Below, one piece after another: positions 38,401-49,688 of a stretch of 64,000 nucleotides of DNA. Positions within the stretch are counted from its first letter, which is position 1; every line of letters starts with the position of its first letter. The stretch is from Takakia lepidozioides. Its lineage: Eukaryota; Streptophyta; Takakiopsida; Takakiales; Takakiaceae. The stretch spans positions 7,252,001 through 7,316,000 of the forward strand of contig CM060731.1 in assembly GCA_030704615.1 (NCBI GenBank), read 5' to 3'. A model generated the notes under the pieces. It was not told where the DNA came from. It worked only from the letters and a program-made list of their open reading frames with translations, and did not search any database. A program made the position numbers and the translations under genes.

Positions 38401-39169
38401 CCGCTCTGGGTGGATTAGCATCCTGCAGTGACTATGCCCTGAAGGGTATCATAGCATCAATTTCATTCACAAAGGTAGCTAGAAATCGAATATGCAAATC
38501 CAATATTATTTGCAAAGGTAGTCCTACTCCTAGATTGACCTTCTACTCATGGTAATGCCCTACATTCTACTCCTTTTTGTCCCCCACCTCCCTTCACTCC
38601 AAACTGCACCATGGCTGCAAGCACAATCTTCTCAGACATGCTTTCTCCCTTCTTCATTTGCTTGTGTATCGAGTGTAACGTTGGTCCCCACATGTTGTAC
38701 AACTTCTTCGAATTGCTAGGAATACAATGAGGATGAGCTCCCTTCACCTCTGAAGGAGTTGTAGAGACCACAATCAGAATGGTTCTATAAATTACAAATT
38801 CTTTGTCTTCGGCCAGATGATATCAGCTAACTTGCTGTCTCCATCATTTGCAAGACAGGAACCTTCACTAACTTGCATCAGTTCACTGATACAGGCGACT
38901 TCAACTGTGAAGTGGAATTTGATGGAAAAGTGACGATCAAGGGCACAACCACAACTGGCGAGCCCTGTGTGCTGAAAGGAACGCGGTTGTTCAAGATGCA
39001 GACGCAGCTCCTGTGCCCCCCAGGATCGTTCAGTGTTTCCTTCCATCTCCCCGGACCAGTAGAACCAAGCCAGTTCACTGGCACCTTTGGTTCAGATGGA
39101 ATTCTAGAAGGGGTTGTGATGAAACAAAGGGCACGCAGTGGGGCTGCTGCCCTTACTTTTGAGTCATGA
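35425..39169 (+). CDS. IDM3-like alpha-crystallin-domain protein, 5 exons
   Basis: Exons 35425-35819, 36687-36917, 37438-37590, 37834-38171 and 38895-39169 join at GT-AG sites in phase to 1392 nt, 463 aa. Later in-frame ATGs (35494, 35500) could be the real start; a TGA lies just upstream of 35425. Exon 1 has [11 protein letters not shown] and an SPDLLGGS segment. Exon 2 has [11 protein letters not shown] and [12 protein letters not shown]. Exon 4 has a K6 nuclear-signal-like run, then [19 protein letters not shown] and [14 protein letters not shown]. Exon 5 continues [28 protein letters not shown], and SFHLPGP, an HSP20/alpha-crystallin fold. This layout matches the plant INCREASED DNA METHYLATION 2/3 group, which works with IDM1 and MBD7 in the nucleus to recruit ROS1-type demethylation. 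The exact orthologue is uncertain. Confidence 0.8.
35960..36610 (+). pseudogene. Possible degenerate LINE relic inside intron 1 of the IDM3-like gene
   Basis: The intron holds a CPFCKHQDS...CQDH segment near 36245 that resembles the CCHC ribbon of the LINE at 31.6 kb. Near 36530-36600 the words GGCCATAAGGCTACGGCAA and GTCTTAAGAGT resemble the 3' end of that LINE (31963-31992). Both point to an old inserted copy, but the intervening sequence is too decayed to follow. Confidence 0.4.
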
Positions 39170-40626
39170 AGAATGACAAGGTGTTATTGCTTGCCAATCA
39201 AGTCTGGATGGGCTAATGGCCTGCGTCATTTTCAGTAATGGTAGCGGCCCTTTCTCTCCCCAATTTGTGTGCGTTCTAAGGTTCATGGCCACAATATGAT
39301 AGCATGCACTGTTCACTGAAAGCAGAAACGGGAAACCCCTGAAGGTCGATTCACAAAGCCCCAAAATCTGCTCGATTTGATGTATTTAAGGGCTGACATG
39401 TTCATCCAGACACGTCCTGTTCTGCGTGATCATGGAGTGACCTCTGGAGACAAGTTTGGCATCCTGATGACTGGATATCAATAGGCCTCAGAAATCTGCA
39501 ACATGATGAAAGGTCAGTCAGGACTAGCCTACAAAGTGACACATTTGGAGGAATTTAATTGTTGTTATCTTGATAATTTGTCGCCCGTTCCACACTCTTA
39601 GTTTCCTTGTCTGGTGCAATGATTGCATTGCAGCCGTCATTCTGCCTTGTCCATCAATAAGTATGCGGAGTTGGTGTTTTGCATCCAAAACATTTGAAGC
39701 CATGACTTCAAATCTTTGTATGGAGTATGACAGTGTGGCTGACAACATATGGGGTGCCAGCAAGGGCAGGAGGTGCTTCATACCTCAGAGCCAGTCATTT
39801 CATTGCTGCTCTCACTCCAAGGTCTCTCGGCCTCACCACCATGCACTTTTGTTCTCTTTCCAAGCTCTGAAGCCCCTTGCAATCTGGTTTGGAACGCCGT
39901 TTCACTTCTTCAGGCTCCACCGCAAGTGTGTTCTCAGATCTCTCAATGTTTAGATTTTTGTCTTCCTGCTTCAGAGATCTGAAGGGACAGGTGTGAAGAA
40001 GACAACAGGCCGCTCTTGGACAGAATTCGTCTGCTCTACGACCATCCAAATCTCATTCGTTCAAATACAGGTAGAACTGGCAGCCCTATTTAGGAGCTCA
40101 GATCTCCGTATTGTCTGCCGTCAGATTTGAGGGGGCCCAATCCGTTGGATTCCATACCATAAGTACAAACGGTATGGGATATATGGAGCCCATAAATAGA
40201 TGACGTACAGTAAGGTCCTGCGGCTATTAAGTACGACACTTTACTTTAACCCCTAATTTCCCCAACCCTGGGCCATCAATATATGAAACAAGGTAGATTG
40301 TTTGTTTATTTTGTAGCATTGAGATCTCCCAAACCACGGGTCCAGCCCCGGTGCTTGGAAAGCCCTCCGTGAGGACGGGTGCACCCCCCTTGGTCTCATG
40401 ATTTTTAGACCTGCGGTGCGGGAGCTATGGAGTTTTTCTCCTTATTTCTGGACTAAACTTTAGTCCAAATTTACTTAAAATTGTGTTATAGCTTAGAAGT
40501 ACGTTCTTTGCGCCATTGGTAGCTGGAAATTTGTGAAAAATAGCAAAGTGGGCTTTTACCAAATTCCAATCTCTGAATCACATTACATTGTTGCTCATTT
40601 TTGTTCATGTTTACAATATTCTTTAA
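39170..40626. other. Spacer downstream of the IDM3-like gene
   Basis: The beginning is the presumed 3' untranslated region. No other gene or repeat was recognised. Confidence 0.4.
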
Positions 40627-41906
40627 CCCCTAAAAGACGAGAGCTTTTTTGCGATTTTTATAAAAACTTGAGATGGCCTGACTCGAGTGGATGTATATTG
40701 CTGCCAAAGTTCATCGATGAATTGTACAATGTTATCAGTAACTACATCATACATGTGATCAAAAAATTTCAAATCATTCCACCGTTGGAATGAGCAGATT
40801 ATAAGGGGGGAGTGACCCCCAATTTGTAGGCTCATACAAAATCTCATGGAAAAACTTGGTTTGACCACCAATTTTCTCCATGTTCCAGCTCTGGGTTTAC
40901 CTCTAATTTTTGACCAATTGCTGCCTACCAAGTGGAGGACATTGTGCCCAAAATTGAGCATGTAATGACATGTTTTCATTAATGTCCCTTTGTATGTAAC
41001 TGCTTAGGGGTACCTGTGGGCAAAAAGAACACAGTTTTTCCTTAGATATAGCAAGCAGCGAAAATTTTGCATGAAATTGAAAATTTCAACCGTGAGTAGA
41101 TGTCAAGTAGGATTACCGTAGTCGGCAGGCTGATTCGGCAGTAAATAATTAGAAATGAACATGCCTAATAAATTTAGAAAAATTTGTCAAAATTTCAGAA
41201 ATTTATGAAAACAAATGCCTAAAATCTCAAACAATCTACTCAAAGATGTTTCAAGACACAAAATATTTTCCTAGAGCTTGTGGTGCTTTAGCTCTAAGAA
41301 ATCCTAGAATAATTGGCTGAACAATCACTGCATTGACCAGATGCTCTCATGGCTCTTAACAACCCACATAATTTTTTTACCACATCTGGTACAGTAGATA
41401 GAGCAAGTTCATGCTGGGAGTCACTGCCGAATTACTTAAATATACTCGTGGCATTACCATAAAAATCTCCTGAAGTTATGCCGGAGTGTTTTGTTGTAAC
41501 GAAAATGAATATTCGGCACTTCACTGCCGGATCAGCCTGCCGACTACGGTACAAAGAGAATGCACCAATTCACAGTTGGAATTTCCAAGTTGGCTCAGGG
41601 GATGTTGCATACAGTGGATTATCCAGTCACCGGCTTTGGCAGGAAATGTGTCATGGTCCTAGGTGCACATTGGTCCACGTCACGTAGTCAACAGGCTCAA
41701 ACCACACAAAATCTGCATTTTTACGCATGTCAAAAATCCTAGGCGGCGCTGTAGTAATCCAAATGGCATGGGGTTTAGTGCATTCAATAGCTGACAATGT
41801 AAGCTACAACTTTGCTTTGGGGTCACCTCCATTGGATATCATCCTGACCATGTACTAAGTGAAACAAACTATGCAACCCGTTCCGGGTCACATTGTCCTT
41901 TAGGGG
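40627..41906. mobile_element. piggyBac-like non-autonomous element with TTAA target site
   Basis: Ends read TTAA|CCCCTAAAAGACGAGAG at 40623 and, reversed from 41910, TTAA|CCCCTAAAGGACAATG. TTAA at both borders and short CCC-starting inverted ends are the hallmark of the piggyBac superfamily. The inverted match is only about 12-13 of 16 bases and no transposase frame is present, so the call rests on the termini. A second element (41116-41549) is nested inside. Confidence 0.5.
41116..41549. mobile_element. Nested 434-bp TIR element (MITE) with TA target site
   Basis: The left end CCGTAGTCGGCAGGCTGAT is repeated inverted at the right end with one mismatch over about 27 bp, and TA flanks both sides (41114-41115, 41550-41551). 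No protein is encoded. A TA duplication fits the Tc1/mariner group but other superfamilies also use it. Confidence 0.75.
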
Positions 41907-41910
41907 TTAA

Positions 41911-43548
41911 ACATTAGTACATTCATGCATGTACCACACATTCTTTGTAACTAAACAAACATCCAACTTCATTTTAGTATATTGATTTCAATTCTTCACA
42001 CATAGGCCTCGACATAAGAGATGCACTTGGATAACACCAAAACCTAAACCTGGCATGTCTCCGAATTCCATCATATGCGCCAACACTTGGTTCAAGCTGC
42101 GATTTCCTCCAGTATTTTTTTTTTGAAACAGGCAATCTGACCGGACATCCTCTAGGGGGTAAAAGACATAGGGGATTGCATTTGGACTTAGACACTTGGG
42201 CCAACGGCACAAGCTACCCTAGTAGTATCTACGAGAAGACTGACATCCATGAAAATGGATTGTATGAAAGGTGAGCTAACTTGGCCCCCTGCCACCTCAA
42301 AACATTGCAAAGAGATTCATCCTAGAGATTGAGATATTATAATGATTTAGTGGAGGCCAAGAAAAGACTTAGCATTTTTTCTTGGGAACTTCCCTAACAA
42401 ATTTTTATTTTAGTTGTTTGGGAGCACATTTAGTTCCTCACTAGCTAGCCCACCTTTCCACAAAATCTTCACAGTTTTCCAAGTTGTTTTTCTTGTATGG
42501 CCTTTGTAGTTCCATTTGGGGGGTCACCGAATGTGAGTAAAGGATGGGCGGCCCAGAAATTCTCTTAAGTTCTTTGTTACAAGGAATACAAGAAACCTAC
42601 AATTTTGCAACAGTGAATATGTGAGGTATTATGATGTGAGGAAATTTCAGAAGTTTTTACACAAAATCTGATGGGTTTGGTCGTTTGGAAGAGTGTTGTG
42701 CTCATTTACCCGGAATTTTCTTTGCATGCAGGTAAATTAGGATCAGGATAAGTGATGCAACCTTTTCACTTACCCCTTCGTATAGGTCATCTTTGGATTT
42801 ATCTTTACCATTATCCATATGAAAGGTAATGTATATACTTGTCAAATATGAACTAGTGGGACTGGCATGATTGGCAAAAATTGTGATTGGCTTCGAATGA
42901 TGAAAATGCACCGAAATTCGGTGCCATTGAAAACATTGGCCACAAATTCCCATTTTTCTTGAGGTACCCACTAGTTTCTCACCACTGCTGATGCATTAGG
43001 TTTAACCACCAACAAAAAAACATTTACAAATTGTAAAATTACTATGAAAAACTAATTTAATTGTCGAGCAATTTTGAAAGTGGTGATCAGATTGTTGCAT
43101 TGCCTTGAACTTGGACTATGACAATCTTAAAGACGTCCGCATTCACTCCAATAGTCGCGTTGCCACCAGCATTGAATATCGGACCCATCTTTATGGTTTG
43201 GGATGTTGAATGCAGAAAATTAACAACATTCAACATTCGTCATTGCGAAAAATCTTTTTACCATTTTTAAGTCCAGCCTAAGATACCTGAGTTGCCCCTT
43301 AAATCAAATTCACACCGAACATCTTTGTTGGCCGCGACAAAGAAATAAATTACTGCAGTTTTTGGAAACGGATCAAAAATGCAATACCTCCGATTCAGCA
43401 AAATCACACAGGAGAGATTATCCCCTTGCCAAATGATTTGACGTATCATTGTCTGGCAAGCTATCGAAACATTGTCGAACCAAAATAATTTGTCGTCATG
43501 CCTTCGTCCCCAGGAGCTCACATGCTCACGCGAGCAAACTAGAATATT
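41911..43548. other. Spacer, no gene recognised
   Basis: Only short frames without known domains are present. Sequences such as GCTCACGCGAGC near 43523 recur in other parts of the window (43600, 47770, 51925). Confidence 0.35.
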
Positions 43549-45134
43549 CTATAGATTCTCAAAATATCTTGTGAATATGCTACAGTGAAAGGAAAATACG
43601 CTCACGCCACTTAAGGGTAATATTGAAGTATCTTTGTCTGTTGTGGTCTTGATCGGAGTCGCATAAAGTGCAAATGTCGCCTCTTTTTTGGTAGCTCTCA
43701 TGAAGGCTCTAGCTCCAAGAAACAGGGGATGAATCACAGGATTCGTTGGGGACTGGATGACATTGAAAACAATCTATGATGCTTGATTTTTAAGCTTCAC
43801 TTCAAGGGGTCGAGTTTCATGGTCAACATTTCCTGATGCTAACGGTCGTCCATCGATAACTTCAATAGGGGCCGATAATTTCTTTCTTACGAGCGTTAAA
43901 TTGTGTTGCTTCGCAAAGTCTTTGTCAATAAAACACGCTGAAGCGCCCGAGTCCAAAAGTGCTTCTACGGAGATATGTCGATTTTGCATCCTGATCTTTA
44001 CTCGAACTGTGAAACAAGATACAGGGTCTGGAGGTAGAAAGAGACATTTTTTTGATGAGGAATTTGGAGTGTCCAGCCGCATGGTCCCTACTGTGACTGG
44101 ACATCTTCGTTTTCCGACCTCCTCGTATCGAACACTTGAGTGGTGCCCCGAGCTTTGAATCTTCTCTTGTTGGGGCAGTTTAATGCCATGAGATCATTTT
44201 CTCCGCAATAAAGGCATAATCCATTCGAGCGCCGTCTTTGTTTTTCATGTGGCGTCAATGGCTTGAATCGGACAACATCAATTTGCACAGGATCATTACC
44301 GGATGTCTGATGGATCGTTGTATTTGGTGTCGTAGTAGCAGCGGCATGGTGCGTCGTCGACCATCCGGATCGTTTTTCTTGACGTCTTTCGAACAAACGA
44401 TTATCGCATGCAATGACTTGGGTGATGAATTCGCTCAGTGTACTCACGTTTGACATTGTCAGCAATAAATCTTTAACATCATCTTTTAGGCCACATCGAG
44501 ATTGACTAATGAGGCTCTTCTCATTCCAGTCAAGGTCGCACGCAAGTTGTCGAAATTCGACAGCACAAACGGAAGTTGGACGTGCTCCTTGTTGAAGATT
44601 TCGCATCTTTGTCTCTGCAACTCTCTCTCTATCATTCTCTCCAAACGTTGCAGTGAACTCGGACATGAACGCTTCAAAATTGTATAGTAAATGCAAATTT
44701 TTCTCTAATAGCGGTGCAAACCAAGACAGGGCAGTGCCTGATAGAAGGGTGCCCACGAATCCCACTTGAATACCTTCATCAGAGTAGTGTTATGGATGTA
44801 GTCGTAGGAACAATCGTACTTGTTGAACAAAACCGTGAAATCTTCATCTCGTCCCATCAAATTTCTCGGGCATGCTGATCTTTGGTTCCCTTGTAATCTG
44901 TTGAAGATTTGGAGGAACCGTTGCAGTAAGATTTGTTGTAGTAGGGACTCGTAAGGTTGAAGATCCATTGTTCGACTCTTTCAACTCTGAAATTTGTTGT
45001 TGCAAATTGTTGAAAGCATTGCCAAGGTCTTGAGACTGATCAGCTTGTAGTTGGGCAGTAGAAGCACGAAGTTCTTGCATCTGGAGCTGAAGGCTCTGCA
45101 ATGGGGTGACCATTTCCGCAAATGTGCCTTCCAT
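43549..45134 (-). pseudogene. Ty3/gypsy retrotransposon gag and protease, truncated
   Basis: The minus strand starts with a coiled-coil-like gag N-terminus at 45134 (LQMQELRASTAQLQADQ), shifts frame near 44850, then continues with the gag core (LSGTALSWFAPLLE, F...F...FGENDRE). A CX2CX9C remnant of the zinc knuckle follows (CLYCGENDLMALNC, with L where H is expected). Another frameshift leads to the retropepsin (VEALLDSGASACFID, active-site DSGA intact) at about 44000. A short spacer-like segment follows (FMRATKKEATFALYATPI, 43690). Reverse transcriptase, RNase H and integrase are absent. The copy is 3' truncated and inactive. Confidence 0.8.
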
Positions 45135-45155
45135 CTTAACTAACTAAAGAACAAA

Positions 45156-45735
45156 CTTTAGTCTCGCCAAACTCTCAAGGACGAGAACATGACTGAACAC
45201 AAACAAGAGATAAGACTAGAGGTACAAGGCTAGACAAGAAGTCAAGGTCGGCGTGGCCGAATGCATGATGAGTAAATAGGAATCAAGACGATCTTTATAA
45301 CAATGAACAAGAGTACAAGACATTGGAACACGACTTGAATACTTGAATGCTGGAAACTGGACTGGAGTACCAGATACTGGAAACTGGGCTAGGATACTGG
45401 GAACTGGAAACAAGAGTAGCTTGAACTGGTGTTGGCGAGACTGAAGAGTGTCCAGTCTCGCCTCCTATATATACTGGCTACTAAGAAGCTTCCCTAAGAA
45501 GCTTCCCCTATGGAGGTTACTTGCTGGAGAAGTTTCCAAGATTAAACAAAGGTTTCTTGATGGAGAAGCTTCCTTAAGCAAATGATGTATCTTGATAGAG
45601 AAGTTTTCTCCAAATAAAGCTTCCTGAGTAGTTTCCCAAGTTATTTCCCAAGTTACTCTTGGTAATTTGATAAACTCCCGGTAACTTGGTAAGTAATGGT
45701 AAATCATGATAAATCACGATAAGTCATGGTAACTT
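45156..45735 (-). mobile_element. Probable 5' LTR and primer-binding site of the gypsy element
   Basis: Just upstream (minus strand) of the gag start lies TTGGCGAGACTAAAG (45156-45170), whose TGG start and position suit a tRNA primer-binding site. Further upstream are a TATATATA box at 45465-45473 and repeated CTTCTCC/AAGCTTCC words. The outer border and the usual TG...CA ends were not identified because there is no second LTR to compare. Confidence 0.45.
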
Positions 45736-47189
45736 TCGGGGGAACTAAAGGTAGATAAGAGCAGATTGAATCGGCAGATTGTCGATGGAACGGCCGAATG
45801 TATGGCCAGACCGAAAGGAACAAAATCGTTTCCTGATGCGGAGCTCGAGCATGCCATGGCTGTTGAAAATGTGGTGAATTCTGTTCCAGCTTCTTCTGTT
45901 GATGCATATCATGCATGGATTATGCAAAATAGGGTGGCTTTGGGTGAGATTGCAGATGCTATTGAAGTGTCTGCTGTTGTACCTTCTTCGGCTACTTCTA
46001 CTACAGAGGTTCCATCTTCTGCTGCTCCTACTGTTTCTGTCCCTGATCCTTCGGCAAGTTCCAAATGAGAGAGACAAGCGGCGATTGAGCCTGTCTTTAC
46101 CTGTCCCTATTGCAAAGAAAATCAACATTGGAAACCGGGGAAACCGAAGCTCAAGGTTCATCTTGCGAAAGCGAACTCCAGGCTCAATCCTTCTGCTACC
46201 ACATGGCCTTATTCTTCAGTTCCCATTTCCGAAAGTCAATGAGAAGGGGTTTTGGCCGGCATTCCAAGAATTTGTTGCGCGAGGCGAGGGCGCAGTCCAT
46301 GCGACAGCTGCAAAATCAAGTTGGGTTCCCTACCATTTCCCTGTTTTTCAAATTATGGGTTGTTGTCTATCCGTGTAACCCTCTGTGTTACCCCCCCCCC
46401 CCCCCCCCCTCTCCTATGGCGTGTAATCCAGAGTGTAACCCACCTACAGTGTACCCTTTTTAAAATCCCTCTGGTAACCCACCTCTGTCTAACCCTTGTT
46501 TCGATCTGTGTGCCGTATAATCCACCTGCCTTGTACACCCTTATGTAAATCCGTCTGCCGTGTAACCCACCTTCCTTGTAACCTTTTTCTTGTGTAACCC
46601 CTCGCGCTGTAACCCTTATATTTGGTGTAACCCCTCGCGCTGTATTGCGCAAGGAGCCCGACATCATCTTAGAAGCGATGATATTGACAGTGTTGTCGCT
46701 GCCCACAAGGCGTTTACAGCCCAGCCGGGGGATGGTCCGTTAAAGGTAGAGGAATTGAATCGGGTGAAGGAGTATTTGGAGAGCATTGGGCAGCCTGACA
46801 TGCCACAGCAGAAAAAAAAAAAAAAAAAAAAAAGGGTGGGAGACTTACACGAGTCCATCAGGAGAGCCAAGCCTCACATGATGATGACACGATGGACGAA
46901 CCAGCTGTTGCCAATACCGAGCTTGACGATGCCAGAACTTCAAATCCTCTTGTCATCACTATTACTGTAGATGGAATCGACGGTTTGGTTGTTCCAGAGC
47001 CATTGGAATTCACTCGCAGTTTTGCGAAAGGATTGATAGGGCAAATAGAGAATATCACCAAACCGCAAATTTTTTGAGAATTCTGGCCCACAACGATTTA
47101 AGGAAGAGGGGCCGATCAGTTTCCCAAACGCATCCCAGGTTGGGGTTGACAACTGACCACCATGAGGTGGTTGCCACAAACCAAGCCTT
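45736..47189 (+). other. Unidentified coding-like fragments around a minisatellite
   Basis: An ATG at 45766 opens 100 codons (DAELEHAMAVENVVNSVP... rich in S, T, P, A). After the repeat block at 46370-46660 another coding-like stretch appears (DIDSVVAAHKAFTAQPGDGPLKVEELNRVKEYL, written here only by position 46675-46800), then an A-run at 46811-46833 and a further acidic fragment to 47077. The pieces could be one disrupted gene or element. I recognise no family. Confidence 0.3.
46370..46660 (+). repeat. Degenerate GTGTAACCC minisatellite with poly-C tract
   Basis: Words of the type GTGTAACCCACCT, TGTAACCCCTCGCGC and CTGCCGTGTAACCCACC recur about a dozen times with spacing of roughly 15-30 bp, including a poly-C run of about 20 at 46389-46408. 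The unit is not a canonical telomere repeat. Confidence 0.6.
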
Positions 47190-47742
47190 CTTTCTCACTT
47201 AGCCTCCCCAAACACGCCACTAAACTCAATGGCAAACAACCAAACCCTGCTGGTTCCCAGCCCTTGTGAGCACTCATTCAAGCACTCCCCTCATTGGCCA
47301 TAGCATCTGTCTTAGAGCCTATTCCAGCCCTCTACACCTGTTGCTTCAAGAGTTGCGCTCCCTTCAAGCTTGAAGTTGAAACCCCAACTCACATAGGCCC
47401 TACAAGTGCTGTTCTTTCACTCCAAGTGGAAACCAGCCCTAGACCTTCCGTTCTAGCTCTCTAAGGCTTGAAAACAAGAGCCTCAATGGGCTGAAGGCAT
47501 GCTCCACACATGCCCCACTCTCACCATAAGAGAATCAGCTCCTTTGCTTCATTTCTTGCACCCACAAACCTGATAATACAAGCTTCAGCAGGCTGAAAGC
47601 ATGCTCTACATGCCCTACAGGGAAACCAGCCCCTTCCTTCCTTTCTTGCACTCCCACACCTAAAAGTGCAAGTCTTCACCAGGCTGATAGCATGCTCCAC
47701 ACATACATTGCCCTCACATAAGGGAAGTCAGCCCTTCCTTGC
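47190..47742 (-). mobile_element. Inverted partial copy of the methyltransferase retroelement leader
   Basis: Read on the minus strand this block matches 61545-62010 at well over 90 percent by eye: GAGCATGCTATCAGCCTG, GCTTGTATTATCAGGTTTG, GTGAGTTGGGGTTTCAAC, and GGCTGGAATAGGCTCTAAGA. It contains the same run of imperfect tandem units. Similarity ends just after the ATGGCCAA that starts the reading frame at 61996. Here the next codons differ and reach a stop after about seven codons. It is a separate, truncated member of the family. Confidence 0.85.
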
Positions 47743-48339
47743 GAAACTACTGAAAATTTTGTGCTCACGCGAATCTTTCTTTTTTTTCTTTTTTTTTCCT
47801 GATATTCTCTTTTGAAATTATTTCGTAAACAAAACTGTTTGTGCTCAGGTGAGCACAGATTTTGAATTAGTTGGCGAAATATTTCTACTTATGATTTTAT
47901 AATATTCAACTCAGCGTTTCGCTATTAAATATATGTATTACCAAGGGTTTTAGTCTAAATATACTGATAGACCATGTAACTGACCCTATTAACGTAGCAA
48001 TAATATTCTATGTCCGCGTATGACTTCTATTTCCATTTGAAAACATACCTCCCCTATAACCGTGGATGGTGCTCATGCTTGTTTTTTTTTTCCTGCTCAC
48101 GCCTTTTCTGCTCATGCTGTGCTCACCGGATACCAACCCTCTCCCCCAGACTTAAGACCACCCAGAAGTACAAGGTTTGTGTGACCTTGTGAACATGTTA
48201 AGTGCAAACATTATATCCCAATGATACCTAACCACATCATTGTTGGTAGTTTGATGTATGCCATGATTGGCACCATATTACTTGATCTTGCATTTTCTAT
48301 GGTTAAAGAAACTTTATCTTTATCTTTATCACAGTCCTA
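47743..48339. other. AT-rich spacer, no gene recognised
   Basis: T-rich runs and several GCTCACGC or GCTCATGC words (47770-48130) are present. No coding sequence is seen. Confidence 0.35.
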
Positions 48340-48650
48340 AGTAGATTCACGACCATTAACCCTGGTGAAGCCTTTGGAGAGCTGCAAATTGAAGAGCTAT
48401 CTGGTACTTAAAAGATATGGAAGACAATGGTTTGACCTATTAGAAGAGTCAAGAAGGACTAATTCAGTTTTGGGCTTTATATATTCTTATCGAGGAGGCG
48501 ATCTAGATACAAAGAGGTCAAGTCATCGAAATGCATATTTACAAGGTAGAGGAGTGATCTTTTGGTGGCACAGCAAAATGCGAAAGACCACAACATTGAC
48601 ATTGATAGAATACGTGGGATTTGCGACATGTGCAACTTGAATAATAGACG
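48340..48650 (+). pseudogene. Ty1/copia RNase H fragment
   Basis: The frame around 48365-48640 contains GGDLDTKRSSHRNAYLQGRG, VIFWWHSKMRKTTTLTLIEYVG. This matches the ordering of the copia RNase H block (DLD.RRS...V..L....ISW.S..Q.....ST.EAEY), with substitutions at key positions. Only this short piece remains. A 48-bp motif just downstream (48744) recurs near 15184 and may come from the same element's end. Confidence 0.6.
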
Positions 48651-49092
48651 TCACTTCCATTGAGAGGTTTGAGGGCTGAACTGAAGACCTCTGTACTATA
48701 ACATATTCTAGTGATGAGTGCCAGTCAGGAGACTAGTTTTATTTTAGTGTAGAGTAGGAATAGGGTGCCATGGTGCCATGTCATCATCAGCCACGTCATC
48801 AAACATATATTTTTAAGCTGCCCGGATTTCTGGAAGAAAAAAAAAACTGAATTATAAAAGTCATTTTTGTCAAATCTGCTCTAGTATTACTTTATTATTT
48901 TCTTTGGCATCTTCATATATTCAATGTAAATGTTATAGCATTTCTAAATATTATTTTGGTTTTAGAATGAGAATATATCAGTACTACATATAAATATGAT
49001 AGTGGTAATAGCTAACGAAATGTCAAAACTCGTAAATTTTTGTCTCTCGTCAAAGTCATTTTTTTGGGATAATTAAGAATTTAGATCTATTA
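48651..49092. other. AT-rich spacer
   Basis: No coding sequence was recognised. It includes the motif shared with 15184-15232. Confidence 0.35.
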
Positions 49093-49366
49093 TAGAGACA
49101 CATCAACAAACTCTATGATAGATACTAGATGTATGTACGTTGTGACACTAGGTGAACATGTCTCACATACATTTCTCACAATTCACATAATGTATTTATA
49201 GTGTGATATTTTATTGGGTGTTGATGTGTCTCTATGATAGATACTAGATGTGTGTACGGTGTGACACTAGGTGAACATGTCTCACATTTCACATAATGTA
49301 TTTATAGTGTGATATTTTATTGGTATACAACGACCAATAAAATATCGCACTATAAAAATATTATGT
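49093..49366. repeat. Compound inverted/direct repeat (MITE-like)
   Basis: TAGAGACACATCAACA at 49093-49108 is repeated inverted at 49219-49234. The roughly 100-bp content (ATAGATACTAGATG, GTGACACTAGGTGAACATG, CACATAATGTATTTATAG) is repeated directly from 49230 to 49323. Its right part recurs inverted at about 49330-49372 (CCAATAAAATATCGCACTA). The nesting suggests successive insertions or a rearranged MITE. Confidence 0.7.
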
Positions 49367-49688
49367 GAATTGTGACATGCCATGGTGTACTTGACAAAGT
49401 GAGAAAGGCCTTGCTCTTGGCAGCTCCCCGATCTCAGCCGACGCAAGTAGGGAAGTGATCAATCTCATCCCACTCCTTATATCTGCTCCCTCTCTCAGCT
49501 GATAAGGCTCTCAGTCCTCTCTCCCGCTTGTTCACCTTGTTTCCTCAGTACTTTCGTGGTTCAGCATCTCTTCATCACCTTGCAAGTCATACTTGTGTTT
49601 TTGCAGAAAGTTCGGGAGGGAGGAAGGTGGTTCTCTGTGCCTGTTTGTTTTCAGGTGTCTGCTGGCATCCTGCTCTTTGCTAGCAACA
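49367..49688. other. Leader of the LINE ORF1-like relic
   Basis: No independent gene is seen. CT-rich sequence precedes the reading frame at 49689. Confidence 0.3.
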
